A stretch of 64,000 nucleotides of DNA from contig NZ_NRIR01000001.1 of the NCBI RefSeq assembly GCF_002282855.1, forward strand, positions 496,001-560,000, given 5' to 3'. Positions 36,485-46,235 of this stretch are shown piece after piece. The position numbers and the translations under genes are program-made. The stretch comes from Paraferrimonas sedimenticola. GTDB lineage: Bacteria > Pseudomonadota > Gammaproteobacteria > Enterobacterales > Shewanellaceae. Positions within the stretch are counted from its first letter, which is position 1. Each line of letters starts with the position of its first letter. The notes under the pieces were generated by a model. That model was not told the DNA's origin. It searched no databases and saw nothing but the letters and a program-made list of their open reading frames with translations.

Positions 36485-39400
36485 ATGAAAGTTGAAAACA
36501 TTGTCCGCTTTAACAACGAACTTTTCTTTGAAGGTGCAGTTCAACTAAGTTGGTTAGAGAAAAGGCCTGAACAAGCCCAAAAAGCCGCTGAGTCTTTTGT
36601 TTTTCATGGTCCAAAATATCATAGTGCCAACGCTGCTGAGTCTGAAGGTATCGATGGAAATTACCAACTTAAAGACACTTCTAGCTTCGTTAATGACTTA
36701 CTAAGCTCTCTGATAAAGAGCCAACGAGGTTACGACGCAGTGCCCTACTCTTTGGTAGTAGCCGGATATGGCTCGGGAAAATCTCATTTAGCTGTAACTT
36801 GTGCCTCTATTCTATCCGCGCCACAGAGCGATACGTCAAAAAAAATCATTACTCAAATAAGTAATGCAGACGAGGCTATAGGCGAGAGAATAAAAGAAAA
36901 GCTTTGTGAACTACCTAAACCTGTTTTAGTACTACCACTAGATGGTATGGCTGGATTTCATTTAGGCAATGCGCTTAGCAAGTCCATTTTCAATCAGTTC
37001 CGTGCCCTTGGAGTTGACGCCGAACACATTCGAAGTCTATCTCCACGTTTCAAAACCGCTAGCCAATTCGTCGAACGAAATTACTCCATTCGCCAAGATA
37101 GCTTTGACAAGGTATTCAACGATAGAGACCAAGACTACATTTGCCAAAAATTAGAGGAACACGACGAGGCGACTTATGAAGCAGTTGACTTGATATACTC
37201 TGAAGCAAATGGCCAGTCGATTCCAATTGAAGGACAAGAGTCAGCCCAGGAATTAATAGATACATTGTGTAGTGTATATTGTGGCGATGACGGTCCTTTT
37301 TCAAATGTTGTAATTTTGTTCGATGAGTTTGGGCGATACTTAGAACATGCCGCCGATAAGCCTCACTTAGCCGGGGATGCTGCGTTACAGCAAATATTCC
37401 AAGGTATCCAAGATAATAGTGACAAAATACGCTTTATTGGCTTTATTCAGTACGAGCTAAAGACCTATCTCAAACGTTTTTCTGGAACAGGTCTCCGTCA
37501 ATTACAGCGGTACATAACTCGATTTGACGCTGCCGAAAAATACTATCTTTCGACAAATCTAGAAACTATTTTCGCTCATATGATCTTAAAAGATGAGCGA
37601 GCATTAGAGGATACTTGGCTCAATACAAATGCCGCCAGACAATACGAGCAGTCCCACACTCGATTGTCCCTTTGCTTACCCAGTTTCTCTAGATTTCCAA
37701 TGTGGGAGAACTCTTCAAGCTTTATTGAGGTCATCGGCCGGGGTTGCTGGCCGCTCCATCCCTTAGCAGTGTGGTTTCTTACCAGGCAAAAGGATGTTGT
37801 CCAGTCAAGATCCGCACTAACCTTTATCAAAGAAACTATTGCGAGAATTGCTGAGCAACCTGCTCAAAATAACGGCCGAATAAAGCAAATAAGCACTGCA
37901 GACCTTGTTCTCAGAAGTATGCTTTCAGAACTTGTTGCGGCCGAAAGACAAGTTGGTGGTTCAGTCGCGGAAACCTTACAAAGCCTAATCGAAAAATTTA
38001 AAGGACATTTAGACGAATCTCAGCAACTTGTTCTAGCTTCGGTAGCAGCGTTAGAAAAAATGCGTATCGGCAAGCAGGAAGAGTCTATCGCAAACGCAAT
38101 GATTTGTGAGGCATCTGCCCTCGATGAAACGGCAGTAAATAGTAGCTTAGAGGTACTTTCAGAGCTCGGAGCTTTAGAATGGAATAGAGATTTGGGGCAG
38201 TACGAGCTCCTAACTGAGGGTGCCAGTAGAGGGCAGTTTCAGCAGTGGCTGAGAAAGCTCCAACACAGCTTCGACTCTTCTGAAACTCGAAGATTGTTTA
38301 TGCGTCGAGCGACTAGGGAAACTGCGTTAGCAAGTATAGAAACTGAATTTGCCCTAATGAATCAGATTTCTACTCCTGATTGGGTGTTCGAAGCATCAAG
38401 CGCGCATTTAGACAATCTGAAGAATAGCATTGAGCAAGCATTTAAAGAGTGGTCAGAGGCTCATCTTCCAACGGATCCAAAGGGAAAAGCAATCTACCTT
38501 TACATTGATTCCGGTTGTGATTTAGAAACACTAGAACAACGAATCAGAGAGTATTTTGCCAAACAACTGGTTAAGTATGGCGTTGCTAAAGCCCCCATTT
38601 GGGTAATTGGAATTAGCGACGCGCAGTCGACGATAATGGAGCACTTAGTAAAGTTACATATTTTTGAAGAGCAAATTTCGGAGGCGGACAAGGAGCGATA
38701 CCGACGATTCATTCCGGATGAACTTAGACGATGTAACGATGGTCTAGATGCTTCTCTCAAGCAAGCTCTAAAAGAACGGCTCTACTGGGTGGCAGGAGTA
38801 GAAGATCTAAAAGAGAAGCGACTCAAGAAGGTAGGAACGGAAGTATTTGGGCACATCTACACTAGTCCACTAGCATTTCCTTTCGATGGATTTGCTACCA
38901 AAAACAATACGGCAAAAGCGGACTGTGCTCAGCTTATGCGCGGCTTAATAACCCGGCAAGTAGACGGAAGCTGGGTGCAAGCGCAACGCAAGTCATTGCA
39001 TAATCGAGTTAATAACTTGTTAGCTTTGGCCTGGGGAAGCCTCCTTAGCAGCGGAAAAGTCGTGCCTCCTAGAGAGACTTTAACAAAAGCTGTATTTACA
39101 GAGTTAGTTGAGGAGCATAAAAACGAGCCTCAAACCACTTTAAAAGCTAGCTACAGAAAACTAATACATCCGCCCTATGGGATGACTTCCGCTTCTGCGG
39201 GTGTACTAATTTCATTACTTATATCGCTAGATTTACCTCCTAGACGTATCGAATTTGATGGCGAACTAATTTCTTCCGCTGATTGGGTAAATACAGTATT
39301 CAAAGGGAAATCTAACGAACTTCAAGAGTCTGTATTGGCCCGCACAAAAATCAGGTTTCTTTCAGAGAATAGCGAAACTATCTGGAGCGGACTTCTTGAA

Positions 39401-40957
39401 AGGTGGGACTCCAGCGAAAAATATACCGAACTAGTAAGCTTTAAGAAAGACGCAGACTCATTGGACAAATCTGAGCCGGTTCCAGAACACCTTGAGGGTA
39501 TGTATAGGTATTTGTCCGATCGTAGCCTAAATGCCAGTTCAGAATTGACAACTCAGCGAGCGAATATCGACAAGTATGAACGTTCCTTAGAAAAGGCAGC
39601 TCGCACTCAAAGTGTTTCTCACTCATTGTCTATTGCATCGAGCCTTTTAAAACTGAGTAGACAGTTTGAAGATAGTGAGGTCTGGCCTTCTGAATACTTA
39701 GACGAATGTAACGAGCTTATGAGATTTGCAGTTACATTGTTCTCAGATAAGCTGGCCGACTGGATTCCTACGCAAACATGCCATAGCTATGCGAATTTAA
39801 GCAAGTACCGCCGCGAAACCGAATCCTACATATCGGCTCTGAAGTCGTTAGGCTACGAGAAACAGGCTGCGATTTTAAAGGGCCAAATGACAAGCTCGAT
39901 TCATAGAATCGAAAAACTGCAAAAGCACAAGCTGACTTTAGACGAAGCTGAAGACTACCCTCGCCAACCAAAACCTAGCACCAGCACTCCGGTTCGAGAG
40001 CTTCGAGACGAGGTCTCGAAAGGTGACGAATTAATTGAGGCCATTAAAGCCGCAACCGACGCATTAACAGAAGCTGAAATAGATGCACACGTTAAAGCAA
40101 TTAGTGCCCGGCAAGAACTGCTAAGAAAAGAGGATGCAGAAAGAAGGAAGTCACTTGGTGAGCTCTACACAATTCCATCAAGTGAACAAGGTGTGAGAGA
40201 GGCACTGCTCAAAGCCAAGCACTTGCGACAAGTATTCTTGGATACTCGTGACGAGCAAGAAATTAGTGAGATCGTATTTCAACTAGAGTACATGATCAAT
40301 GATTTCGCTTCTTGGCCAGTAGAGGGTGTAAGCGCAACGCGTTTAGCAGAGCTACTATTAAACCAGAGTGCTCAGCAAGCAAAAGCCTATTTAGAATTAC
40401 TTGACGAAAAAGATATTGAAGCCTTATGGCTAGAAAATATATATGAAATTGTAGCTAGTCAGCGAATAGAATCTGCTTTTCAGCAGTCGCACTCTTGGAC
40501 CAACACCCGAATAATCGATAGCGACAAGATAGCGAGTCTTCCGTTGAGTAAGTGTGAGGAATTAATCGAGGAGTTTAGTAGCGTTCCTGTATTTATTTCA
40601 GAAGAGGATAAGAGCAAAATAGATGACTGTCTCACACAGGTAAGCTCTAGGGCAACGAATCTAAAAAATGCTTTAATGAGACTAAAAGTTAAGGAGTGGG
40701 TTGAGTCTGCAAGCAAGTCAATTGATATTGATAGACTAACCCCTCATGAAGCAAAAGGCATTTTGGCTAAACTAGCTTCGCCTCCATTCCCCTTAAATGC
40801 TGAAGAAATGCAGACGATCGAAGCTATGGAAAGTACTCTGCAAAGCTATCTAGATCAGGTGTCTCTAGACGATATTCTAGAAAGGATTAATAAATTACCA
40901 ATCGAAAAGAGAAAAGAGATACTAAACACTCTAGAAAGATCTTTTCAAAACACTTAG
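36485..40957 (+). CDS. Large P-loop ATPase (1490 aa), second SspC-like / BrxC-like component
   Basis: A 1490-residue ATPase. The N-terminus has SFVFHGP (38-43), Walker A AGYGSGKS (93-100) followed by HL, and Walker B VVILFDEFGRYLEH (275-288, acidic pair D280/E281). The YGSGKSHL form also recalls BrxC/PglY-type ATPases. From about 1030 onwards the protein is strongly helical with coiled-coil-like Glu/Lys/Leu-rich stretches up to the C-terminus. The blocks FHG, GYGSGKS and ILFDE line up in order with the sspC-like gene at 42013-45282, so I read it as a longer paralogue. It is the last gene of the FGH-type operon, paired with the DUF4007 gene before it. It ends facing sspD across a hairpin. Confidence 0.72.
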   Translation: MKVENIVRFNNELFFEGAVQLSWLEKRPEQAQKAAESFVFHGPKYHSANAAESEGIDGNYQLKDTSSFVNDLLSSLIKSQRGYDAVPYSLVVAGYGSGKSHLAVTCASILSAPQSDTSKKIITQISNADEAIGERIKEKLCELPKPVLVLPLDGMAGFHLGNALSKSIFNQFRALGVDAEHIRSLSPRFKTASQFVERNYSIRQDSFDKVFNDRDQDYICQKLEEHDEATYEAVDLIYSEANGQSIPIEGQESAQELIDTLCSVYCGDDGPFSNVVILFDEFGRYLEHAADKPHLAGDAALQQIFQGIQDNSDKIRFIGFIQYELKTYLKRFSGTGLRQLQRYITRFDAAEKYYLSTNLETIFAHMILKDERALEDTWLNTNAARQYEQSHTRLSLCLPSFSRFPMWENSSSFIEVIGRGCWPLHPLAVWFLTRQKDVVQSRSALTFIKETIARIAEQPAQNNGRIKQISTADLVLRSMLSELVAAERQVGGSVAETLQSLIEKFKGHLDESQQLVLASVAALEKMRIGKQEESIANAMICEASALDETAVNSSLEVLSELGALEWNRDLGQYELLTEGASRGQFQQWLRKLQHSFDSSETRRLFMRRATRETALASIETEFALMNQISTPDWVFEASSAHLDNLKNSIEQAFKEWSEAHLPTDPKGKAIYLYIDSGCDLETLEQRIREYFAKQLVKYGVAKAPIWVIGISDAQSTIMEHLVKLHIFEEQISEADKERYRRFIPDELRRCNDGLDASLKQALKERLYWVAGVEDLKEKRLKKVGTEVFGHIYTSPLAFPFDGFATKNNTAKADCAQLMRGLITRQVDGSWVQAQRKSLHNRVNNLLALAWGSLLSSGKVVPPRETLTKAVFTELVEEHKNEPQTTLKASYRKLIHPPYGMTSASAGVLISLLISLDLPPRRIEFDGELISSADWVNTVFKGKSNELQESVLARTKIRFLSENSETIWSGLLERWDSSEKYTELVSFKKDADSLDKSEPVPEHLEGMYRYLSDRSLNASSELTTQRANIDKYERSLEKAARTQSVSHSLSIASSLLKLSRQFEDSEVWPSEYLDECNELMRFAVTLFSDKLADWIPTQTCHSYANLSKYRRETESYISALKSLGYEKQAAILKGQMTSSIHRIEKLQKHKLTLDEAEDYPRQPKPSTSTPVRELRDEVSKGDELIEAIKAATDALTEAEIDAHVKAISARQELLRKEDAERRKSLGELYTIPSSEQGVREALLKAKHLRQVFLDTRDEQEISEIVFQLEYMINDFASWPVEGVSATRLAELLLNQSAQQAKAYLELLDEKDIEALWLENIYEIVASQRIESAFQQSHSWTNTRIIDSDKIASLPLSKCEELIEEFSSVPVFISEEDKSKIDDCLTQVSSRATNLKNALMRLKVKEWVESASKSIDIDRLTPHEAKGILAKLASPPFPLNAEEMQTIEAMESTLQSYLDQVSLDDILERINKLPIEKRKEILNTLERSFQNT

Positions 40958-40984
40958 TTGTAGTAACGCTTTTGATTTTAATTT

Positions 40985-41035
40985 AAGCTTACCTGACTAA
41001 CACAGTTCGCTATCTCAGAACTGACAGGTAAGCTT
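40985..41035. terminator. Large hairpin between the convergent island operons
   Basis: A perfect 11-bp inverted repeat (AAGCTTACCTG/CAGGTAAGCTT) encloses a second one (CAGTTC/GAACTG). It lies 27 bp after the large ATPase gene and 40 bp from the end of sspD. T-runs are weak, so it is either a bidirectional terminator or a mRNA-end hairpin. Confidence 0.6.
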
Positions 41036-41075
41036 CAATATCGTCCGGCTGTTAAAGACCAGTAACCAGTAGTGT

Positions 41076-42023
41076 TTATTTATAACAAGTGATACAAGCC
41101 CCCCCGCCTTCCTGTTGGTCATAAATTTCGTCCATGTGATCTCTATCGATATCCAGTGTATTTACTTGGAGCACGTTAATTCGTTTTCTTTTGAGAAACC
41201 GCTCTTTCTTTCTTTGATGTTCTTTCTTGATTTGCTCAACACGCTCAGGTGCTTCTAAAGAAGAAAGCGGTGTATCTTTTCCGAGCCAATAGAAAACTCC
41301 ATCATCCCGACCATCTTCAGCAGTCTTCTCGTATCTCTTCGCCTCTTCAAAAGCTTCTGGATATCGCTCTTTGAGTCTTACCCACTCAATCTTTCTTTGA
41401 TAAAAGCAGAAAGTGCATCCGCTTCTCGAACGCCACTCATAATAACCGGGTAGCCCTTTGGCCTGGGCTGAATTAGGATTACTTTTTGCTTCTTCAGTAT
41501 CCGAAAACAAATCAGCCTGCTGAAGAATTTCTTTTACGCCTTGTAAGTCAATACTATCTTCTCGAAACGGCATACGAACCTTTATTTTCTTGTTTGCAGT
41601 GACTTGATAGCCCTCTCGGTAAGGCTCATCGGAGCGGATACCTACGTAGGTAATCACTTCATACCCATCATCTAAATAGGACTGCACCCATTTCTCAAAT
41701 GGAACCAGCTTCATTTGAATAGTGCACCAGCGGCTTTGAGGTGAAGGAAGAAAATTATTATGTTGTTTCAACCAGTAGTCGAAATCTTTCTTCTCTCTGT
41801 TCGAACGACTAATTTCCTCGTAAGGGTCTATGATCTTTTTACCTATATATCCCTCGAGTCTGTTAACAAACTCTATGACCTCAGGAAGTTCTTTACCAGT
41901 ATCAGTAAAGTAGTATGTCATATCTATTTCTGGGTGTTTATCACGCATATAAATAGCTAATGCAGCGCTATCTTTCCCACCCGACAGACCAAGAACATGA
42001 AGTTGTTTGCCGTTAGCTGTCAT
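41076..42023 (-). CDS. sspD: SspD-type ATP pyrophosphatase, PAPS-reductase fold
   Basis: A 315-residue member of the PAPS-reductase/ATP-pyrophosphatase family. The PP-loop SGGKDS (14-19) binds ATP. Cysteines C100 (SRWCTIQMK), C203/C206 (SGCTFCF) and C310/C313 (GACITCYK) could hold an iron-sulfur cluster, as in DndC. In the Ssp pathway SspD activates the DNA backbone for sulfur insertion with sulfur from SspA. It is clearly shorter than DndC, and no dndD or dndE is present, which fits SspD. It is the last gene of sspBCD; its start overlaps the sspC stop by 11 bp. Confidence 0.85.
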   Translation of the reverse strand: MTANGKQLHVLGLSGGKDSAALAIYMRDKHPEIDMTYYFTDTGKELPEVIEFVNRLEGYIGKKIIDPYEEISRSNREKKDFDYWLKQHNNFLPSPQSRWCTIQMKLVPFEKWVQSYLDDGYEVITYVGIRSDEPYREGYQVTANKKIKVRMPFREDSIDLQGVKEILQQADLFSDTEEAKSNPNSAQAKGLPGYYEWRSRSGCTFCFYQRKIEWVRLKERYPEAFEEAKRYEKTAEDGRDDGVFYWLGKDTPLSSLEAPERVEQIKKEHQRKKERFLKRKRINVLQVNTLDIDRDHMDEIYDQQEGGGACITCYK

Positions 42024-45000
42024 TCTTTACTCCCCAAATAAGATCAAACTGTTTTTGCAGAATTACTGTCTGTTCTTCTTCCGTATACTTAGATAGTAGA
42101 TTGCCTATCTGCTGATTTACTATAGAGTGATTTTTACCTTCAAACTTCGAACTATCAAAACTGGTTCGATTGGCAAAATAGCTTGCCTGCCTGAATCGCT
42201 CTGCATATTTTACTAGTTCAGAGTTTGCCTTTTCTACTGAGGAATCTGTCCAATTTCTTTCTGCTTTACCAGATAAAAAGGATATTATTGACGAAACCCA
42301 CTCCAACTCATTACTTTTCTTCCACTCAGTTAGCCTTCGAGCGAAAGTTTTTAGCGACGAGTCCGCAGTATAGTTCTCAACCTTTTGAGCGTTTTCGATC
42401 TGTTGTTCGTCAAGACTACCGAGAGAATCTTCTACCTCTTTTAAGAACCTTTGTAACAATTGTTTGTGTGTCCTCCTTAGCTCACCAACTATTTCCCTGA
42501 CTTCTTCGACAACTTGCTCTCTTGCTTCAACTTCGAAAATATCCGGTAAATCTTCCAACAAAAACTTATTCGGATCACTTGCTCTCGAAGCTAGGGCTCT
42601 AAAACTTTTAGCATTGTCTGTAAGTGTTACGGTATGTTTCGTGTAAGGCGATAGCATAGACAAAAATCTTACATAGTTTTGTGCAACTGTAAGTGGATTA
42701 TTCTCTTGACTATCGCTTTCGATGAGTCTATCCAAGGCATTGAAATAAATACTTAATTCTGGGTTTGATTCAAAATATCGAACAGCTACCTGCTCAGGAG
42801 AACGAGCGACTTTAACTGCGAATTCTTCATCCGGTTCCGTTATGAAAACGAATTCCCCAGTTACGTCCTTATCATAGAAAGCAAGACAATCTACATTAGA
42901 AATAGCAAATGCTAACAACCAAATAGGAGTAACGCCTGCCGAAATTCCAAATGGAGCTGAGCCCCAAAGGTTTTTAATCTCCTTGAGAGTAACAACTCTT
43001 TCCTTTTGGGAGACAACCAAATTAAGGGCCGATTTCCACGCATATGACAGTGGACTGCCTTTCGGAGGAACTTGAAAACCAAAGTCACTCCCACCGTCGA
43101 GTTTATTGTGTAGCCCCATCTGCTTAAGACAGGTCTGGTACATCGAGTATTCAGGAGGGGTTTTATCAATTCCCAGCCTATCTTTCGTCGCATATTTTAG
43201 ATAAGTTGTGTTATCTTTATCAGAGCATTTATAGGAACCAACCATACGGTGCATGAGCTTGTTTCTAGCCGCTATTGCCGTACCCGAAGGTTTCACTCGG
43301 TTAATAAGTTCATTCCTAAGAATCGGAGAGTGTTTATACTTCTCACTTGCAAGATCACTTGCAAGTCTTGACAAAGAAGCAGCGCTAAACAATTCTCCTC
43401 TGCAAAACCAGCTAGCTTCTTCGAACATTCGTTCAACGAGTTTATCCAACTCTAATTTCAACACTCCCGAGCGTGTTTCTATTTCTCTTCGAGCAATTCT
43501 ATCATGCTGAACGTTAGCGTTTTGCTCAGAAATAAACTTGAGTCCAAGCAATTCGTTTATGCAATGAATCAGCTCTTCTAGCAATACTTCACAAGAACCA
43601 AAGACCAGTCCTGTATTGCTGATAGAGTGTTTCCTTGCACAACCTTTTGTTAGCAGCACAAATGCGGAAAACTGAGATGAGTTGAGGCTGTATGACTTGT
43701 TGAACGTTCTTTCGTCAAAAATATCTGTCTCGATGATCCTAGCCACCCACCTTAACGATCCGGTTTCATGGTAGTGTCGTTTCGCAATAACTTGCTCATG
43801 ATGTTCCTTGAGGTATGCTTTCCACCCTTCACTATCTAAGTGTTTATTGCGGAACAACTCAAGTTCCTCATCTATATCTACATCGCTACCTTCAAATACC
43901 GCATACGAATTAACATGCCCTCTAAAGATCAAAATTTTCGCATCAACCAGTGCTTTTAGTTCTAAATCTAAATCTTGTTCTTCGATTGGTTTGTCAAATG
44001 AATGAATTAACAGGCTCTTAGAAGGATAGAGTCCTGAGCGTCGCCCAAATACATTCAATAAAGCTATTGTTTTGACTAACCTCACAGCAGAGTATCCGAA
44101 GCGTAATTCTGCTCTTTCAACTGCATCTTTAGCTTCTGCCCAGACTCTTGCATCAGGAGAAGACATAATTAAATGATCTAAATTGCTAGATAAATAATCG
44201 AAAAGATCAGATAGCAAATAAAGGTGCTGCTCTTCAGAGCTCGTGTGCTTTAAAAAGTCCTGAAAGCCCTTCGACTCAGAAGAGCTCAAAAAGCTGAATG
44301 TACTGCGCTCGTTCTGGCTAAACCTTCTTTTGGATATAGGCCCTAAAAGTAATGCTGATAATGGATGCAAAGGCAAGCAATGGAAGAGCTTCTCAGCGAT
44401 TTTCAAGTTAGAGGTCAAAGCTACGCGCTCGCAACAATCTAAGACACTTTTCACCACAGAGTTTTGAGCTTTGTACGCCTCTGATTTTACGATGCTATTT
44501 CCAAGTAGCGTAACCGTTTCGTCCTCAGATACATTAAATAGCAGGTCTGTGTATCTACCTTGAACTTTTGCCCAGCTGTCTCTAACCTTTTGTGTTTGCC
44601 CTTGTGCATATTCACTAAATGCCTGATGCAAAAAGCCAACGATCATGGTTGGAAACGGTAGACGTTCGACACACTCAGCAATTTCTTGAAACAGTTGAAG
44701 ATCGAAGTTCTTGGTGTTAAGGAAGTCTAGCGATTTACCCATCTCATCCAAGAGTATTAAAGTGCCGCTATAGCCACTTTTCTCAACCAACGAATTTAAA
44801 AGCTTTATCGCTTTTAACAGCTCTTTTGTTGAATTCGGAGTCGAAATGTCAGAAAGTACGATATGCTCTCTTTTCGCATCTTCCGCGACAGCCCGCCATA
44901 TCGCAGATATAGGGTCTTCGAAATCGCATACACATTTAACAACAAACCATCCACGACCAACAGGAAGCGCGGAATTAAACCTTTCCCAGAAGTTCTTTCC

Positions 45001-45282
45001 AACTATCCTTTTTGCGGTGCTTGATACCTTTTCCTGACTGGACAATAAGCCAGCTAGAAGCAACGCTATTGTTGATTTACCTGAGCCGTAAGGACCAGTA
45101 ACTGTAAATGCTCGACGGCTTGCCTGAGAATAGTTGTCGATCAAAGTATTTAAGCAATGTTCAGCTGTACCGTGAAATACTAAGCCGTTAAAAAACTTTC
45201 CCTCTTGGTCAAGGTCTGAGTCTATTCGAGTGGAACGCTGATAGCGAACGTTAACTGAAATCAGATTGGATAATGCAGTCAT
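42013..45282 (-). CDS. sspC: SspC-like ATPase of the phosphorothioation complex
   Basis: A 1089-residue P-loop protein with LVFHGT (34-39), Walker A GPYGSGKS (63-70) and Walker B LILLDEMGKSL (175-185, catalytic-type E180). The C-terminal part has a helical, Glu/Lys-rich region near 900-1000. SspC is the ATPase that works with the nicking protein SspB. It lies between the DUF4007 gene (5-bp gap) and sspD (11-bp overlap), the canonical sspBCD order. Its N-terminal blocks are shared with the 1490-residue ATPase on the other strand. Confidence 0.8.
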   Translation of the reverse strand: MTALSNLISVNVRYQRSTRIDSDLDQEGKFFNGLVFHGTAEHCLNTLIDNYSQASRRAFTVTGPYGSGKSTIALLLAGLLSSQEKVSSTAKRIVGKNFWERFNSALPVGRGWFVVKCVCDFEDPISAIWRAVAEDAKREHIVLSDISTPNSTKELLKAIKLLNSLVEKSGYSGTLILLDEMGKSLDFLNTKNFDLQLFQEIAECVERLPFPTMIVGFLHQAFSEYAQGQTQKVRDSWAKVQGRYTDLLFNVSEDETVTLLGNSIVKSEAYKAQNSVVKSVLDCCERVALTSNLKIAEKLFHCLPLHPLSALLLGPISKRRFSQNERSTFSFLSSSESKGFQDFLKHTSSEEQHLYLLSDLFDYLSSNLDHLIMSSPDARVWAEAKDAVERAELRFGYSAVRLVKTIALLNVFGRRSGLYPSKSLLIHSFDKPIEEQDLDLELKALVDAKILIFRGHVNSYAVFEGSDVDIDEELELFRNKHLDSEGWKAYLKEHHEQVIAKRHYHETGSLRWVARIIETDIFDERTFNKSYSLNSSQFSAFVLLTKGCARKHSISNTGLVFGSCEVLLEELIHCINELLGLKFISEQNANVQHDRIARREIETRSGVLKLELDKLVERMFEEASWFCRGELFSAASLSRLASDLASEKYKHSPILRNELINRVKPSGTAIAARNKLMHRMVGSYKCSDKDNTTYLKYATKDRLGIDKTPPEYSMYQTCLKQMGLHNKLDGGSDFGFQVPPKGSPLSYAWKSALNLVVSQKERVVTLKEIKNLWGSAPFGISAGVTPIWLLAFAISNVDCLAFYDKDVTGEFVFITEPDEEFAVKVARSPEQVAVRYFESNPELSIYFNALDRLIESDSQENNPLTVAQNYVRFLSMLSPYTKHTVTLTDNAKSFRALASRASDPNKFLLEDLPDIFEVEAREQVVEEVREIVGELRRTHKQLLQRFLKEVEDSLGSLDEQQIENAQKVENYTADSSLKTFARRLTEWKKSNELEWVSSIISFLSGKAERNWTDSSVEKANSELVKYAERFRQASYFANRTSFDSSKFEGKNHSIVNQQIGNLLSKYTEEEQTVILQKQFDLIWGVKNDS

Positions 45283-45287
45283 AGTAG

Positions 45288-46235
45288 TTACTTACGAGCC
45301 TTGGAAAGAATTTTATCTAATACCATCTGAATTTTTACAGGAGAAAAAGCTTCTTTATCAGCAACCTGTATTTGTCGGAGACCTTGCGTATCCGTCCAGC
45401 CAACTCCATGTGCTGTGCGTTCTTCGACCATGGAGAGACGCTGCTCGAGCTCAGACTGAGACAATCTGAATACCCTGGCTGGGCTCCCTGGGCTGGTAAG
45501 AAAGTGGTCAAATGAAATCGTTGAAGCGGCTTCAGGTTCACTAAAGACTTTGGACAAGTATTCCAAAGTGGCAAACAAAAACACGTCGTCACTAAGACTA
45601 TGCCGATACTCGAGCTCACATATGAAAGTACTGCGATCCAGAGGCTTGATTAGGCCAAGTTCAGTAAGAGGAGATAAAAATGAATCTTCTGAAGCTTTTC
45701 TTTGAAGCGGCTTTGAGAAAGTCTGAAACAATACTGCAATGTCTTTTTTCAACGACCCATCGCTCGGAAGTTTAACAAGAGAACCTTTTTCAGCGTTCTC
45801 CAAAAAGTGTTCTTTGTCCCAGAGTTGTTTCATAAACTCCAGATACGACTCTTTAGAAACCTGCAAGCCATTGTAATAGCTAAAGAAAACCCTAAAAGAA
45901 TTTAGCTCAGTATAATTTTTGCACAACTCCCAATGTAAAAGCCAAATAGATGACAAAGATTCTAAATAAGGATCTACGTCATGAATTTGTTTGTAATTCG
46001 AATTTACAACATTGGCATTAGCCTGCTTCGCCCAATATTTGATGGCGTCGACCATATTTTTACCGACCCCCCATCGAACCATAAGATCTTCCCGCGAAGC
46101 TTTAGTACTCGTTTTTGAACAGGCTTCATCGCCTTCGAGAGGCAGCGTCTCTGCAGTATCAACATACTTATAAAGCCAACCGTATCTGAGCGGAAACGTC
46201 TGATGTCCTGAAAATCGACCTTTAAACTCTTCCAA
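45288..46235 (-). CDS. sspB: SspB-like DUF4007 DNA-nicking protein
   Basis: A 315-residue protein with the full DUF4007 signature at the N-terminus: FSGHQTFPLRYGWLYK (8-23), then VRWGVGKNMVDAIKYW and later SSIWLLHWELCKNY. SspB is the nicking endonuclease of single-strand PT modification (Ssp system). It is the first gene of sspBCD, read leftwards from the right edge of the island. A 447-bp noncoding region lies upstream with its promoter. It is only distantly similar to the other DUF4007 protein at 35591-36475. Confidence 0.85.
   Translation of the reverse strand: MEEFKGRFSGHQTFPLRYGWLYKYVDTAETLPLEGDEACSKTSTKASREDLMVRWGVGKNMVDAIKYWAKQANANVVNSNYKQIHDVDPYLESLSSIWLLHWELCKNYTELNSFRVFFSYYNGLQVSKESYLEFMKQLWDKEHFLENAEKGSLVKLPSDGSLKKDIAVLFQTFSKPLQRKASEDSFLSPLTELGLIKPLDRSTFICELEYRHSLSDDVFLFATLEYLSKVFSEPEAASTISFDHFLTSPGSPARVFRLSQSELEQRLSMVEERTAHGVGWTDTQGLRQIQVADKEAFSPVKIQMVLDKILSKARK

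Noticed and set aside
41076-42023. Assimilatory PAPS reductase CysH
   Set aside because: No other sulfate-assimilation gene is near, the C-terminal CxxC tail differs from CysH, and the gene overlaps sspC in an sspBCD operon.
23071-46235. A canonical Dnd (dndBCDE) or BREX system
   Set aside because: No DndB, SMC-like DndD, DndE, PglX or PglZ is seen. The YGSGKSHL ATPase alone is not enough for BREX.
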